Source of the DNA: an uncultured Flavobacteriales bacterium
GTDB taxonomy: Bacteria; Bacteroidota; Bacteroidia; Palsa-965
Assembly (NCBI GenBank): GCA_946478675.1
Contig: CAMLEF010000008.1
Coordinates: forward strand, 1-32,393
Direction of reading: 5' to 3'
DNA length: 32,393 nucleotides
This document shows, piece after piece, positions 14,829 through 23,022 of this stretch. A model generated the notes under the pieces. The model saw nothing but the letters and a program-made list of their open reading frames with translations. It had not been told where the DNA came from and searched no databases. Each line of letters starts with the position of its first letter. Positions within the stretch are counted from its first letter, which is position 1. A program made the translations under genes and the position numbers.

Positions 14829-15349
14829 AATTTTCGCTCGAACACACACTGGAAATTCTCGAACGCACGCCCGGTACGCTGAGCGCGATGCTCGCAGGCA
14901 TTTCGCCGGAATGGACGAACACGCCGGAAAACGCAAACAGCTGGGATGTGAAAACCGTGATCGCGCATCTTGTGCAATGCGATCTCACGCTGTGGATGCG
15001 GCGGCTGAATATTATACTGTCCGATCTTCCCGAGAGAAAGTTCACGCCGAATGATCCGGCCTTCTTTTCGGAAATCGTGCAGGGAAAAAGCTGCGACGAA
15101 TTGCTCTCGCTGTTTCAAAAAGTGCGCAGCGAAAATTTATCTGTTTTACGGCAATTTCATCTCGACGAATCACATTATGGTAAAACCGCTATTCACCCCG
15201 AATTCGGCGAAGTGAAATTGTCGCAGCTACTCTCGACGTGGACGGCGCACGACCTCAGCCATCTTGCTCAGGTTTCCCGCATCCTGGCGAAACAATACAC
15301 CGAAAACGTCGGGCCGTGGATCGCCTACTTGAAGATCCTTAAAGCGTAA
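14825..15349 (+). CDS. DinB-superfamily protein
   Basis: A 174-residue four-helix-bundle protein of the DinB/YfiT-like superfamily. It starts with KFSLEHTLEILERTPGTLSAML and has SWDVKTVIAHLVQCDLTLW, with a probable metal-ligand histidine in IAHL. A second histidine pair sits in WTAHDLSHLAQVSRIL near the C-terminus. These three histidines form the superfamily's metal site. Members include thiol S-transferases and many stress-linked proteins of unknown reaction. Its start codon overlaps the thiolase stop codon, so it is part of the TetR-controlled transcript. Confidence 0.88.
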   Translation: MKFSLEHTLEILERTPGTLSAMLAGISPEWTNTPENANSWDVKTVIAHLVQCDLTLWMRRLNIILSDLPERKFTPNDPAFFSEIVQGKSCDELLSLFQKVRSENLSVLRQFHLDESHYGKTAIHPEFGEVKLSQLLSTWTAHDLSHLAQVSRILAKQYTENVGPWIAYLKILKA

Positions 15350-15388
15350 TTTTGCATCAGCAGTTCTTCACTTCCAAAAACGATACCT

Positions 15389-15970
15389 ATGGAAAACGGT
15401 TATCTCGAAAGCGTCACGAAGCAGTTTGAATATTACAAGCTGCTCGGCGAAAAAACGATTGCGCAATTGCCGGATGAAAAATTATTCTGGCAGTTCAACG
15501 AAGAAAGCAACAGCATCGCGACCATCGTTAAGCACCTCGGCGGGAACATGCTTTCTCGCTGGACGGATTTCCTCACGAGCGACGGCGAAAAATCGTGGCG
15601 GAACCGCGACGGCGAATTCGAAAACGATCTCCGCACGAAAGAAGAAGTCATGAAATGCTGGAACGACGGCTGGAATTGTTTTCTCGGCGCGCTGCAATCG
15701 CTGAAAGAAGAAGATCTCGGCAGGATCATTTACATCCGCAACCAGGGCCACACGGTAATGGAAGCGATCAACCGGCAGCTGGCGCATTACCCGTATCACG
15801 TCGGGCAAATCGTTTTCGTCGGCAAGATGATCGCGGGCGAAAGCTGGCAATCGCTGTCGATCCCGAAAGGAAAATCCGGCGCGTTCAACGCAGAAAAATT
15901 CGCGAAAGAAAAGCACCGCGAGCATTTCACATCCGAGTTTCTCAACGAGAAGAAAAAAGACCAGCAATAA
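15389..15970 (+). CDS. DUF1572-family (DinB-like) protein
   Basis: A 193-residue protein of the DUF1572 group within the DinB superfamily. It contains EEIHNSI-like SNSIATIVKHLGGNMLSRW (first histidine), then DGEKSWRNRDGEFE, and HYPYHVGQIVFVGKMI (second histidine cluster), with the characteristic SIPKGKSGAFN motif near the C-terminus. A lysine-rich tail follows. It lies 39 bases after the other DinB-like gene in the same orientation. The reaction is unknown; a metal-dependent role is inferred from the conserved histidines. Confidence 0.88.
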   Translation: MENGYLESVTKQFEYYKLLGEKTIAQLPDEKLFWQFNEESNSIATIVKHLGGNMLSRWTDFLTSDGEKSWRNRDGEFENDLRTKEEVMKCWNDGWNCFLGALQSLKEEDLGRIIYIRNQGHTVMEAINRQLAHYPYHVGQIVFVGKMIAGESWQSLSIPKGKSGAFNAEKFAKEKHREHFTSEFLNEKKKDQQ

Positions 15971-15994
15971 CGTTTTATTTCAACTATCGACAGT

Positions 15995-16867
15995 ATGCAA
16001 ACGCTTATTAAAACAGCCTTATTCATCGGCATCACCTGCTTCGCGGGACAAGCCGCCGTCAAAACCGTAAACGGGTTTCATCACGTGGAAAGTGTTGCCG
16101 CGGAGGACCGTTTTCTCTATGCCGGCGATATCGGCAGCAAGATGGATCCTTCCGCCAAAGACGGCGACGGAAAGATCTGGAAGCTGGACAACAACGGGAA
16201 AGTGATCGACTCCACGTTCGCGAAAACCGTTCTGAACGCGCCGAAAGGACTGGCGATCCATAATCATTTGCTTTTCCTCACGGACATCGATCGCATCGTA
16301 GCGCTCGATCTTTCTTCCGGCGAGAAAAAATACGAGATCAGCTTTTCCGGCGATGCAGCGTTCCTGAATGATATTGCCGTGAAAGACGATTCCACGCTGT
16401 TCGTTTCCGCAACGGACAAAAACAAAATTTTCCGCGTGAACCTGCATTCGAAGAAATACGAGGCGTTCAATTTCGGTTACGAGCTGGCCGGCGCGAACGG
16501 GCTGGCGTACGACGGCGCAAAAGATCGTTTATATGTCAATGGAATGGGCAACGACAAACAGCCGAAAGGCGTGATCGGTTACGTCGATCTTGCGGCGGAA
16601 AAATTCACGCGCATCGGCACGGGGGAAGGATTGTACGACGGCATGGCGCTCGACGCGAAGAACAATATGCTTTACGTCAGCGACTGGGTGGCTTTCGAGA
16701 AGAAAGGGCAGATCGTTTCCATCGACCTGCGCACCAACACGATCGGCGAAGTCAGGCTCGCAACGCCGTTGGCCGGGCCTGCTGATTTCACGATGAGCAA
16801 CGGAAAGCTCGTGGTCCCGGAGATGATGGCCGGCACGATCGTTTTCATCAGCAACTTCAGGAAATAA
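15995..16867 (+). CDS. Secreted beta-propeller (SMP-30/NHL-like) protein
   Basis: A 290-residue exported protein. It has a signal peptide (KTALFIGITCFAGQAA, about residues 6-21) and then repeated blades of a six-bladed propeller. Examples are GLAIHNHLLFLTDIDRIVALDL, FLNDIAVKDDSTLFVSAT, GLAYDGAKDRLYVNGMG and GMALDAKNNMLYVSDW. The blade pattern resembles SMP-30/gluconolactonase and NHL proteins. No catalytic metal-site residues could be placed with confidence, so it may be a binding protein. It lies 24 bases after the DUF1572 gene and ends the rightward run. A strong terminator follows. Confidence 0.8.
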   Translation: MQTLIKTALFIGITCFAGQAAVKTVNGFHHVESVAAEDRFLYAGDIGSKMDPSAKDGDGKIWKLDNNGKVIDSTFAKTVLNAPKGLAIHNHLLFLTDIDRIVALDLSSGEKKYEISFSGDAAFLNDIAVKDDSTLFVSATDKNKIFRVNLHSKKYEAFNFGYELAGANGLAYDGAKDRLYVNGMGNDKQPKGVIGYVDLAAEKFTRIGTGEGLYDGMALDAKNNMLYVSDWVAFEKKGQIVSIDLRTNTIGEVRLATPLAGPADFTMSNGKLVVPEMMAGTIVFISNFRK

Positions 16868-16883
16868 GAAGGTAAGCGCGCAT

Positions 16884-16921
16884 AAAAAAATGGCTACTCA
16901 TCCGGGGGTAGCCATTTTTTT
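16884..16921. terminator. Bidirectional intrinsic terminator
   Basis: A 14-bp perfect stem, 16884-16897 with 16908-16921, has A-run and T-run flanks built into the stem and a 10-base loop. It lies between convergent genes (propeller protein and MerR-like protein), so it serves both strands. Confidence 0.92.
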
Positions 16922-16932
16922 GTGATCGTATC

Positions 16933-17271
16933 TTACTCTTCGTTCGCCGCGGCGAAATTTTTGCCGAGACGTTTGCGTCCGCGCTTTTGCTTTTTGAAAG
17001 CGAGCACTTCCGCTTCGGAGTATACTTTGTTCCGACCTTCTTTGTGGAACTTCAGGAAACCCCGCTTTTCGTAGTGGATCAGCGTAGCCGGGCTGATGCG
17101 AAGCATCTTCATGACGTCCTGGCTGTACACTTTATCGCTGATATCGCGCGGCGGAAGCGCTTTGGCCGGGGCGGCGCCGGGCTTACCGTTGCGAAGTTCT
17201 TTTTTGATGGCGCGAAGTTCCTTCAGGATCAGGTTGAAGACCTGGAGGTCGATCGTAAATCTTGTTTTCAT
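16933..17271 (-). CDS. MerR-like helix-turn-helix DNA-binding protein
   Basis: A 112-residue protein. A short N-terminal coiled or helical region (LQVFNLILKELRAIKKEL) and a proline/alanine linker are followed by a winged helix-turn-helix of MerR/excisionase type: VYSQDVMKMLRISPATLIHY and EKRGFLKFHKEGRNKVYSE. The tail is very basic. No effector domain is present. Compact MerR-like proteins of this kind are common in Bacteroidota, and their targets are generally unknown. It shares a bidirectional terminator with the preceding operon. Confidence 0.85.
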   Translation of the reverse strand: MKTRFTIDLQVFNLILKELRAIKKELRNGKPGAAPAKALPPRDISDKVYSQDVMKMLRISPATLIHYEKRGFLKFHKEGRNKVYSEAEVLAFKKQKRGRKRLGKNFAAANEE

Positions 17272-17408
17272 CCGGGAAATAGTTAATTAAGGCCGCAAAA
17301 TACAAAACTCACCAGTTGAAATACCATTTATTTAAATTTTCATCTGTTTATATTCCGCGCGATCCGGTTTTCACTTACATATTGCAACGATAAGTTTTCA
17401 ATTATTAT

Positions 17409-18008
17409 TTACACCTGCGCGGGTTGCTTTTTCACCTCTTCATAAAATTTCGCAAACGACACTTGCATATACGGCGCAAGCCACAGGAAGCCGATGCCGA
17501 GTGTAAGAATGCACAACAGCATCCAGCCGAAAAAGCTCCAGCACAAACCGAAATATTTTGCTTTATAACCATACATCATGCGCTCACTTTTGCGCAGCGC
17601 GTCCATCGGTGCAATGGTTTTGTCTTCGAGAAGAATGTAGAACGTTTGCGAATAGGCAATCGCTTTGATGATGCCGGGAACGATCAGCAGCAATGACCAC
17701 AGGAAAATAAATACCGACATCAATAAATACGTCAGCAGCGTTCTTGAAAATTCGTTGAAACCATCGAACAACCTGGAGAGCGTCGGTGTTTCTCCGCGCG
17801 CCAGCATCAATGAAATTTTCGCAATGCCGTATAACATCGGCCCGCCGAGGATCAGCGAGATCACCGGAGCCACCGGGAAGCTTCTTCCACCTGCAGAAAA
17901 GCTTCCGGTAATGATGAAGTAAATGAACCAGGCGAGCACGGCAAAATCCCATTTGCCTTTCAGCGCTTCCTGCGCCTGCTCTCTTATTTGTTTATTCGGA
18001 GTGATCAT
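17409..18008 (-). CDS. DUF975-like integral membrane protein
   Basis: A 199-residue multi-pass membrane protein of the DUF975 type. After a short N-terminal amphipathic helix (PNKQIREQAQEALKGKWDFAV) it has hydrophobic segments around residues 24-35, 44-70, 88-115 and 150-180. The soluble part contains the family's RLFDGFNEFSRTLL and DALRKSERMMYGYK motifs. The start at 18008 (MITPNKQ) is preferred, because the in-frame extension to 18086 has no family resemblance. The function of DUF975 proteins is not established. The gene stands alone, 137 bases after the MerR-like gene and 111 before the oxidase subunit. Confidence 0.82.
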   Translation of the reverse strand: MITPNKQIREQAQEALKGKWDFAVLAWFIYFIITGSFSAGGRSFPVAPVISLILGGPMLYGIAKISLMLARGETPTLSRLFDGFNEFSRTLLTYLLMSVFIFLWSLLLIVPGIIKAIAYSQTFYILLEDKTIAPMDALRKSERMMYGYKAKYFGLCWSFFGWMLLCILTLGIGFLWLAPYMQVSFAKFYEEVKKQPAQV

Positions 18009-18119
18009 GTTGCGGAATTGTTTCCTGCAAAATTGATTTTTGCTCGATGGAACGCACATGATTTCCCGCATCTTCAACAAGGACATTGCTCACTTCTCCT
18101 GCAGCGGACAACGGATCGC

Positions 18120-18755
18120 TCAGCGGAAGAACCAGCGGAAATAAAGCAGCAGCACGATCCAGAGCGCGCCGAGAAAATGCCAGTACTTCGCCAGCATCTC
18201 GATCCGCGTCGCTTCGAGGCGATCGGAGAAATACACGACGCTGCGCACATCATCGCCACGCACGTTCACGGCACGGAACATCGCGAGAAAAAGAAAGACG
18301 AGCCCGCCGCCCAAATGCAGCACATGCAATCCCGAAATCACGAAGAGAAACGCCCCGGCCGGCGATGCCTGCGCCCCGTTTTCCGAAGGCACGTCGTAAA
18401 GTGTGATGCCGCTCTCCCAGAGCTGCGTCCAGCCGAAATATTGCAGCACCGTGAAGACGAGCGCGAGGGCCATGGTCAGCATCAGTGAATTCAGCAGCTT
18501 CCGGCTATCGTCGCGACGGTAAGCGCGCCAGGCGGTTTCAATGGTAAAGCTGCTGGTGATGATTACCACCGTGCTTCCCCAGAACGCTTTCGGGAACGGC
18601 TTTCCATGGAGCAGCGTCCCGGGATGATAGAAGGCGAACAGCACCATCATCGTAAAAAACAGCATCACAATTCCCGCGATCGCCACGTAGATCAGCACCT
18701 TCAGCGGATGTTTCTGCTGCGCCCTGTCGAAAATATTTTTCTTCTGTGGAACCAT
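18120..18755 (-). CDS. Heme-copper oxidase subunit III
   Basis: A 211-residue protein with five hydrophobic helices, the short form of cytochrome oxidase subunit III. Family motifs are FWGSTVVIITSSFTIE, GAFLFVISGLHVLHLGGG (with the two histidines of the subunit III helix) and the C-terminal AKYWHFLGALWIVLLLYF. The subunit assists assembly and proton uptake in the oxidase. No subunit I or II gene is near, so this copy is isolated. The ATG at 18755 (MVPQKKN) is chosen; upstream sequence consists of GATGTGCT repeats that would be meaningless as protein. Confidence 0.92.
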   Translation of the reverse strand: MVPQKKNIFDRAQQKHPLKVLIYVAIAGIVMLFFTMMVLFAFYHPGTLLHGKPFPKAFWGSTVVIITSSFTIETAWRAYRRDDSRKLLNSLMLTMALALVFTVLQYFGWTQLWESGITLYDVPSENGAQASPAGAFLFVISGLHVLHLGGGLVFLFLAMFRAVNVRGDDVRSVVYFSDRLEATRIEMLAKYWHFLGALWIVLLLYFRWFFR

Positions 18756-18794
18756 GACGATGTGCTGATGTGCTAATGTGCTGATGTGCCGATG
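18756..18794. repeat. GATGTGCT-type short tandem repeat directly before the oxidase start codon
   Basis: About five copies of an 8-9 base unit (GATGTGCT with variants TAATGTGCT and GATGTGCC) lie immediately upstream of the subunit III start codon. Read on the coding strand they are CAGCACAT units. A related array lies before the divergent glycosidase gene at 19237-19306. Confidence 0.8.
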
Positions 18795-18904
18795 GAAATT
18801 GTATTTGAAGTTAAAATTCAATTTTCACATTTCCATTTGTTGGGGATTATTCGTGTTGATCGTGCTGCTAAATGTGGCGCGTTGCGCTTTTCCATAAAAA
18901 GCTA

Positions 18905-19145
18905 AATCGTAAAACCCGAAAGGTTTTAAAAACCTTTCGCGTCTTATGCACGGGCGCGTGCGTGAGAGAGAGCTGCGTGCGTAGCATTCACCTGCTGCAA
19001 GTGTCAATCGCATAACCCGAAAGGTTTTAAAAACCTTTCGTGTCTTGCGCAGGCGCGTGCGTGCGAGGACTGCGATCGTAGCATTCGCCTGCGACAAGAC
19101 CCAAATCACAAAACCCGAAAGGTTTTAAAAACCTTTCGCGTCTTA
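18905..19145. repeat. Three ~100-bp tandem units, each with a perfect REP-like hairpin
   Basis: The 23-base inverted repeat CGAAAGGTTTT-A-AAAACCTTTCG occurs at 18917-18939, 19018-19040 and 19116-19138 (spacing 101 and 98). It is preceded by AACC each time and followed by diverged GTGTCTT/GCGTCTTA and GCGCGTGCGTG tracts with a shared GTAGCATTC motif. The spacers are less conserved than the hairpins. No convincing gene is present. The hairpin resembles REP-type palindromes spread by RAYT transposases, but no such transposase is in the window. Confidence 0.85.
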
Positions 19146-19236
19146 CACACCTGCGCATCCACCCGCGTACAGCAACAATCGCAGTTTCCCTACCTGCTGC
19201 AGCATTCCACCCCGCCATCCAAGGCATCCTCAAAAC

Positions 19237-19306
19237 ATCATCAGCATATCGGCATATTGACCCATCGGCATATCATCCCATCGGCATATCGGCACATTAT
19301 CCCATC
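19237..19306. repeat. CATCGGCATAT-type short tandem repeat before the glycosidase start codon
   Basis: Six or so copies of CATCGGCATAT / CATCGGCACATT variants end 8 bases before the start codon at 19314. They are oriented toward the glycosidase as the CAGCACAT array is oriented toward the oxidase gene. CATCTTTGC at the end (19303-19311) resembles a -7 box. Confidence 0.75.
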
Positions 19307-19313
19307 TTTGCCC

Positions 19314-21227
19314 ATGCTCCGCCGCTACCTCCTTCCCCTCCTGCTGCTCCTCTCCCTCCCCGCCCTCGCCCGGCGCTGCGAGACGAAAGTGCTGCGTGGC
19401 CTCAGCGACGAAAAAGCGACGCAATGGCAAACGGTAGAGATCGGCCTTCGTTTTCCTTCCGAAGAACGGCTGTACCGAATGTTCCTCGAAGATCATTCCA
19501 AAGGATTGAACCCGTATGCTTCCGCTTCGGTCTGGCTGCAATTCGTCTGCCACGGCAAAAGCTATTACGCGCCGGCGTTTTACATGGAAGAAGCGGCTGC
19601 GGATGAAAGCGTCAACAATTACGTTCCGTATCCTTCCGAATGGCCGTGGCGGGTGCGCTTCGCCGTTCCCGATACCGGCACCTGGGATTGCTTCGTACTC
19701 ACCGGCGATTCGTTGTCCATGGCCGTCCCGCAGCCTTCGGGAATTCGTTTTTCTGCGACGCCGGGAAAAGAGCACGGTTACCTGCGCGTAGCTGCCGATC
19801 AGCGCCATCTCGAATTCAGTGATCGCACGCCGTTCTTTGCCATCGGGCAGAACATCGCGTGGGCGGAAACGGAAGCGTTGCATGGATTTGCCGGTCCGCC
19901 GCCACAGTTTGTCTCCGGCTATTCCGAAACGTATCACAGCCTGTCGAATCTCGGCGACAACGGCGGCAATTACGTCCGCATTATCATGTCACTGTGGAGC
20001 ACCGCCATCGAATGGGAAGAAGCCGGCGTGTATCACCAGGGACATGCGGCGGCGCTCGACAGCATGATGCGCATCTGCGAAGCGAAAGGCTTGTACGTTC
20101 ATCTCTGTCTCGAGATGCAGACGGGTTACCAGTCGTATGATCCGAAATACAACTGGAGCAAGAACCCGTACAAGCGAAAGCTCAACTTACAAAGCCCGCT
20201 CGAAGTGCTGACGAACGATTCGGCAAAGCTGCTGTTCGAACAACGCTATCGTTACATCATGGCGCGCTGGGGCTACACACCGCATCTCGGCGTGATCGAG
20301 CTGATGAGCGAAATGTCGAACTGGGCGGAGTTCGAAGATCACCAGGACGTTTTCGCGCAATGGCATTCGGAAATGGCGCATTACATCCGCGAAACGCTGC
20401 ACGATACGCTGCATTTGATGAGCTCGAGCTTCGGCAAGGCGCTGATCGGGAATTTCTACAACCTCCCGGAAATGCAGGTGACGAGCTTTCATCATTACAC
20501 CAACAATTACAATGCATCACAATGGCGGTGGCGGATCACCAACGGGCGCAACTTGTATTACGAGCGCAAAGGCATGCTGCGGCGCTACGATAAGCCGTTC
20601 ATGTTCGGTGAGCTGGGACTGACCAACGGCTCCGGCAACAATTGCGACGCCGACGATTGGGAATCCTGCAACGACATTTCCTTTCACAATGCGCTTTGGT
20701 CGACGGCGTTCACGGGCAGCTTCGGCACCGGGCTCAACTGGTGGCAATGGAAAAACGACGGCTACCGCGAAGCCAATATGAGGCCGTTGCGCTGGTTCGT
20801 CGATTCGGTGGCAAACGGTATGCGCAATTACACTGAACCGGAAATGTGGACGGGCAACGGGCTCGAAGTTTTTTCATTGAGCACGCAAAGCGGTTCTTCG
20901 GCGGTGGGCTGGGTGCACAATACCAGTTGGTGGTGGGGCAACCTGCCGGACAGCACCTGCCATGACCGTTCCGGCAAAACCATGCCGTTGCCGTCAAACA
21001 ACGATGCCGCCGCACGACCGGAGAACCGCATTGGCAACCGCTTCCGGATCGCCGGACTGAAGCCGTTGAAGCGGTACGTCGTCACGTTTTACAGCACCCG
21101 CGAAAAGTCGCAGGTGATTTCCCGCAAGACTTTTAAAACCAACGCATTAGGTGAGGCGCGACTGGAAATGCCGGCGGAGCAGGACTGCGCCTTCGGAATC
21201 GGGGCCTCGTATCCCGGTTATTTTTAA
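19314..21227 (+). CDS. Secreted glycoside hydrolase with DUF5060 N-terminal domain (clan GH-A-like)
   Basis: A 637-residue exported protein. The signal peptide is RRYLLPLLLLLSLPALA (residues 3-19). A DUF5060-type beta-sandwich follows (about 36-130, with ATQWQTVEIGLRF and WRVRFAVPDTGTWD). The TIM-barrel domain is about 165-520, starting LEFSDRTPFFAIGQNIAW. Two glutamates are in the positions expected for a retaining clan GH-A glycosidase: Glu333 in IELMSEMSN (acid/base) and Glu433 in PFMFGELGL (nucleophile). A C-terminal beta domain (about 530-637) completes it. The substrate cannot be told, but such proteins act on plant or algal polysaccharides. The start at MLRRYLL is chosen because the upstream frame is repeat sequence. 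Confidence 0.85.
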   Translation: MLRRYLLPLLLLLSLPALARRCETKVLRGLSDEKATQWQTVEIGLRFPSEERLYRMFLEDHSKGLNPYASASVWLQFVCHGKSYYAPAFYMEEAAADESVNNYVPYPSEWPWRVRFAVPDTGTWDCFVLTGDSLSMAVPQPSGIRFSATPGKEHGYLRVAADQRHLEFSDRTPFFAIGQNIAWAETEALHGFAGPPPQFVSGYSETYHSLSNLGDNGGNYVRIIMSLWSTAIEWEEAGVYHQGHAAALDSMMRICEAKGLYVHLCLEMQTGYQSYDPKYNWSKNPYKRKLNLQSPLEVLTNDSAKLLFEQRYRYIMARWGYTPHLGVIELMSEMSNWAEFEDHQDVFAQWHSEMAHYIRETLHDTLHLMSSSFGKALIGNFYNLPEMQVTSFHHYTNNYNASQWRWRITNGRNLYYERKGMLRRYDKPFMFGELGLTNGSGNNCDADDWESCNDISFHNALWSTAFTGSFGTGLNWWQWKNDGYREANMRPLRWFVDSVANGMRNYTEPEMWTGNGLEVFSLSTQSGSSAVGWVHNTSWWWGNLPDSTCHDRSGKTMPLPSNNDAAARPENRIGNRFRIAGLKPLKRYVVTFYSTREKSQVISRKTFKTNALGEARLEMPAEQDCAFGIGASYPGYF

Positions 21228-21235
21228 GGGAAGAA

Positions 21236-21266
21236 TTGGCCGTTCCTCTTGATTTCCTTACATTTG
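21236..21266 (+). promoter_or_regulatory. Bacteroidota-type promoter for prs
   Basis: TTG at 21236-21238 and TACATTTG at 21259-21266 are separated by 20 bases. The -7 box is a perfect match to the consensus. The prs start codon is 21 bases downstream, with GGAAAAG just before it. Confidence 0.65.
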
Positions 21267-21287
21267 CAGCCCTTCAAAAGGAAAAGC

Positions 21288-22220
21288 ATGTCGTCGCCTG
21301 TCAAAATTTTCGCTGGATCCAATTCCCGCTACATTGCGGAGAAGATCGCTGCTGCTTACGGGCAGGAGCTGGGAAAGGTCACGCTGAGCAAGTTCTCGGA
21401 CGGTGAATTCCAGACCTCCATCGAAGAAACCGTGCGTGGCGCAACCGTGTTTTTTGTCCAGTCGACTTTTCCGCCGACCGATAACCTGTTCGAGCTGCTG
21501 CTGATGGTGGATGCCGCCAAGCGCGCTTCGGCCAAGGAGATCATCGCGGTAGTTCCCTACTTCGGTTTCGCCCGCCAGGACCGCAAAGACCAGCCCCGTG
21601 TGGCGATCGGCGCCAAGCTGGTGGCGGATATGCTCGCTACGGCCGGCATCAACCGCATCATGACGATGGACCTGCACGCCGACCAGATCCAGGGATTCTT
21701 CAACGTTCCGGTCGACCATCTTTTCGCTTCCACGATCTTCATTCCCTATATCGAAAGCCTCAAGCTTCCGAACCTTACGATGGCAGCTCCCGACATGGGC
21801 GGCTCGAAACGTGCGAACGCTTACGCAAAGCACCTGAAGAGCGATATCGTGATCTGCTACAAGCAGCGCTCGAAAGCCAACGTGGTCGACAGCATGACGG
21901 CGATCGGGGACATCGAAGGCCGCAACATCGTTCTCGTGGACGACATCATCGACACCGGCGGCACGCTCTGCAAAGCAGCCGACATGATGATGGAACGCGG
22001 CGCCAACAGCGTACGCGCGCTCATCACGCACCCGGTGCTTTCCGGCAAAGCGTACGAGATCGTGGAAAAATCAAAGATCACCGAGCTGATCGTTACCGAC
22101 ACCATCCCGCTGAAACAGGAATCTTCCAGGATCAAGGTGCTTTCGGTAGCGAATATGTTTGCCGACGTGTTCCATCGCGTCGTGAACTACGAGTCGATCA
22201 GCTCGCATTTCATCATGTAA
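21288..22220 (+). CDS. prs: Ribose-phosphate pyrophosphokinase
   Basis: The enzyme makes PRPP from ribose 5-phosphate and ATP, feeding nucleotide, histidine and tryptophan synthesis. The 310-residue sequence has all the class I landmarks: the FSDGEF motif and RxQDRKD-type FARQDRKDQPR, DLHADQIQGFF (the pyrophosphate/metal region), the flexible-loop DMGGSKRANAYAK, and the PRPP-binding VDDIIDTGGTL. The start ATG at 21288 is supported by the promoter and ribosome-binding site spacing. It is followed 37 bases later by rplY, a classic prs-rplY arrangement in this phylum. Confidence 0.97.
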   Translation: MSSPVKIFAGSNSRYIAEKIAAAYGQELGKVTLSKFSDGEFQTSIEETVRGATVFFVQSTFPPTDNLFELLLMVDAAKRASAKEIIAVVPYFGFARQDRKDQPRVAIGAKLVADMLATAGINRIMTMDLHADQIQGFFNVPVDHLFASTIFIPYIESLKLPNLTMAAPDMGGSKRANAYAKHLKSDIVICYKQRSKANVVDSMTAIGDIEGRNIVLVDDIIDTGGTLCKAADMMMERGANSVRALITHPVLSGKAYEIVEKSKITELIVTDTIPLKQESSRIKVLSVANMFADVFHRVVNYESISSHFIM

Positions 22221-22257
22221 TTTTTTTTACTAACCAATAAAACCAAAAACAAGTACC

Positions 22258-22893
22258 ATGAAATCAGTAGCTATGAGCGGTTCGCCCCGTGCGAACGTAG
22301 GGAAAAAAGATGCGAAAGAGCTGCGCCGCAACGGAATGGTACCTTGTGTGCTTTACGGTGGTAACACCCAGGTCCTGTTTGCCGTTGATGAACGCGCATT
22401 CAAAGACGTGGTGTACACGCCGGAAGTAAGCACTGTCGAAATCAACGTCGACGGTAACTCGCACAAGGCCATCCTGAAAGAAATTCAGCTGCATCCCGTT
22501 ACTGACCGTATCCTCCACGCTGACTTCCAGGAGATCGTATCCGGCAAAGATGTTACGATGAACCTCCCGGTGAAAGTCGAAGGAAATGCTGCAGGTGTTC
22601 GCGCCGGCGGTAAACTCCTGAAGAAAATGAGGAAACTGTCTGTGACCGGCCCGATCGAGAAAATGCCGGAGAGCATCGTGATCGATGTGACCGAGCTGGA
22701 AATCGGCGCGGCGATCCGCGTTGCCGACATGAAAGCGGAAGGCCTCACCTTCAACGATCCGGAAAACGTAACGATCATCACCGTGCGTGTAACGCGTAAC
22801 GTGGTGGAAGAAACGCCGGCTGCAGGCACTGCCGCGAAACCGGCTGCCGCTCCGGCTGCTGCGAAACCGGCTGCAGACGCCAAGAAGAAGTAA
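22258..22893 (+). CDS. rplY: 50S ribosomal protein bL25 (CTC form)
   Basis: A 211-residue protein: the N-terminal L25 domain that binds 5S rRNA (GSPRANVGKKDAKELRRNGMVPCVLYGG, about residues 8-95, given here only as its signature), followed by the TL5/CTC C-terminal beta domain (about 100-180). The tail is low-complexity Ala/Pro/Lys (PAAAPAAAKPAADAKKK). This is the general-stress CTC form of L25, typical for the phylum. It is co-transcribed with prs. A strong terminator follows, which separates it from the RM genes. Confidence 0.96.
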   Translation: MKSVAMSGSPRANVGKKDAKELRRNGMVPCVLYGGNTQVLFAVDERAFKDVVYTPEVSTVEINVDGNSHKAILKEIQLHPVTDRILHADFQEIVSGKDVTMNLPVKVEGNAAGVRAGGKLLKKMRKLSVTGPIEKMPESIVIDVTELEIGAAIRVADMKAEGLTFNDPENVTIITVRVTRNVVEETPAAGTAAKPAAAPAAAKPAADAKKK

Positions 22894-22911
22894 TCACTTT
22901 CTTCCCGATAG

Positions 22912-22947
22912 AAAAAGAACCGCTCCCGCAAGAGAGCGGTTCTTTTT
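22912..22947 (+). terminator. Intrinsic terminator after rplY
   Basis: A 14-bp perfect stem (22912-22925 with 22934-22947) with an 8-base loop carries its own A-run and T-run. It lies 19 bases after rplY and would stop transcription from prs-rplY entering the RM operon and pth. Confidence 0.93.
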
Positions 22948-22982
22948 GTATTGTTGAAACCGCTTTTGAAAAGTTTTTGCCC

Positions 22983-23019
22983 TTTTAGAATATTTTAGAA
23001 TGCCTTGCTCCTATTTTTG
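22983..23019 (+). promoter_or_regulatory. RM operon promoter region with TTTTAGAAT direct repeat
   Basis: TTTTAGAAT occurs twice 10 bases apart (22983-22991 and 22993-23001), one helical turn, as expected for a protein-binding site. TATTTTTG (23012-23019) is a perfect -7 box, 3 bases before the vsr start codon. No TTG at -33 is visible. This is the only obvious promoter for the RM genes and, downstream, pth. Confidence 0.5.
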
Positions 23020-23022
23020 TAA

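Noticed and set aside
18905..19145. Possible CRISPR array
   Set aside because: The conserved unit is a 23-base palindrome in only three copies, the ~75-base spacers are themselves related to one another, and no cas gene is present.
18825..19233. Minus-strand open frames with repeated ERFLKPFGF-like peptides
   Set aside because: The peptides are translations of the hairpin repeats, and there is no ribosome-binding site or family resemblance.
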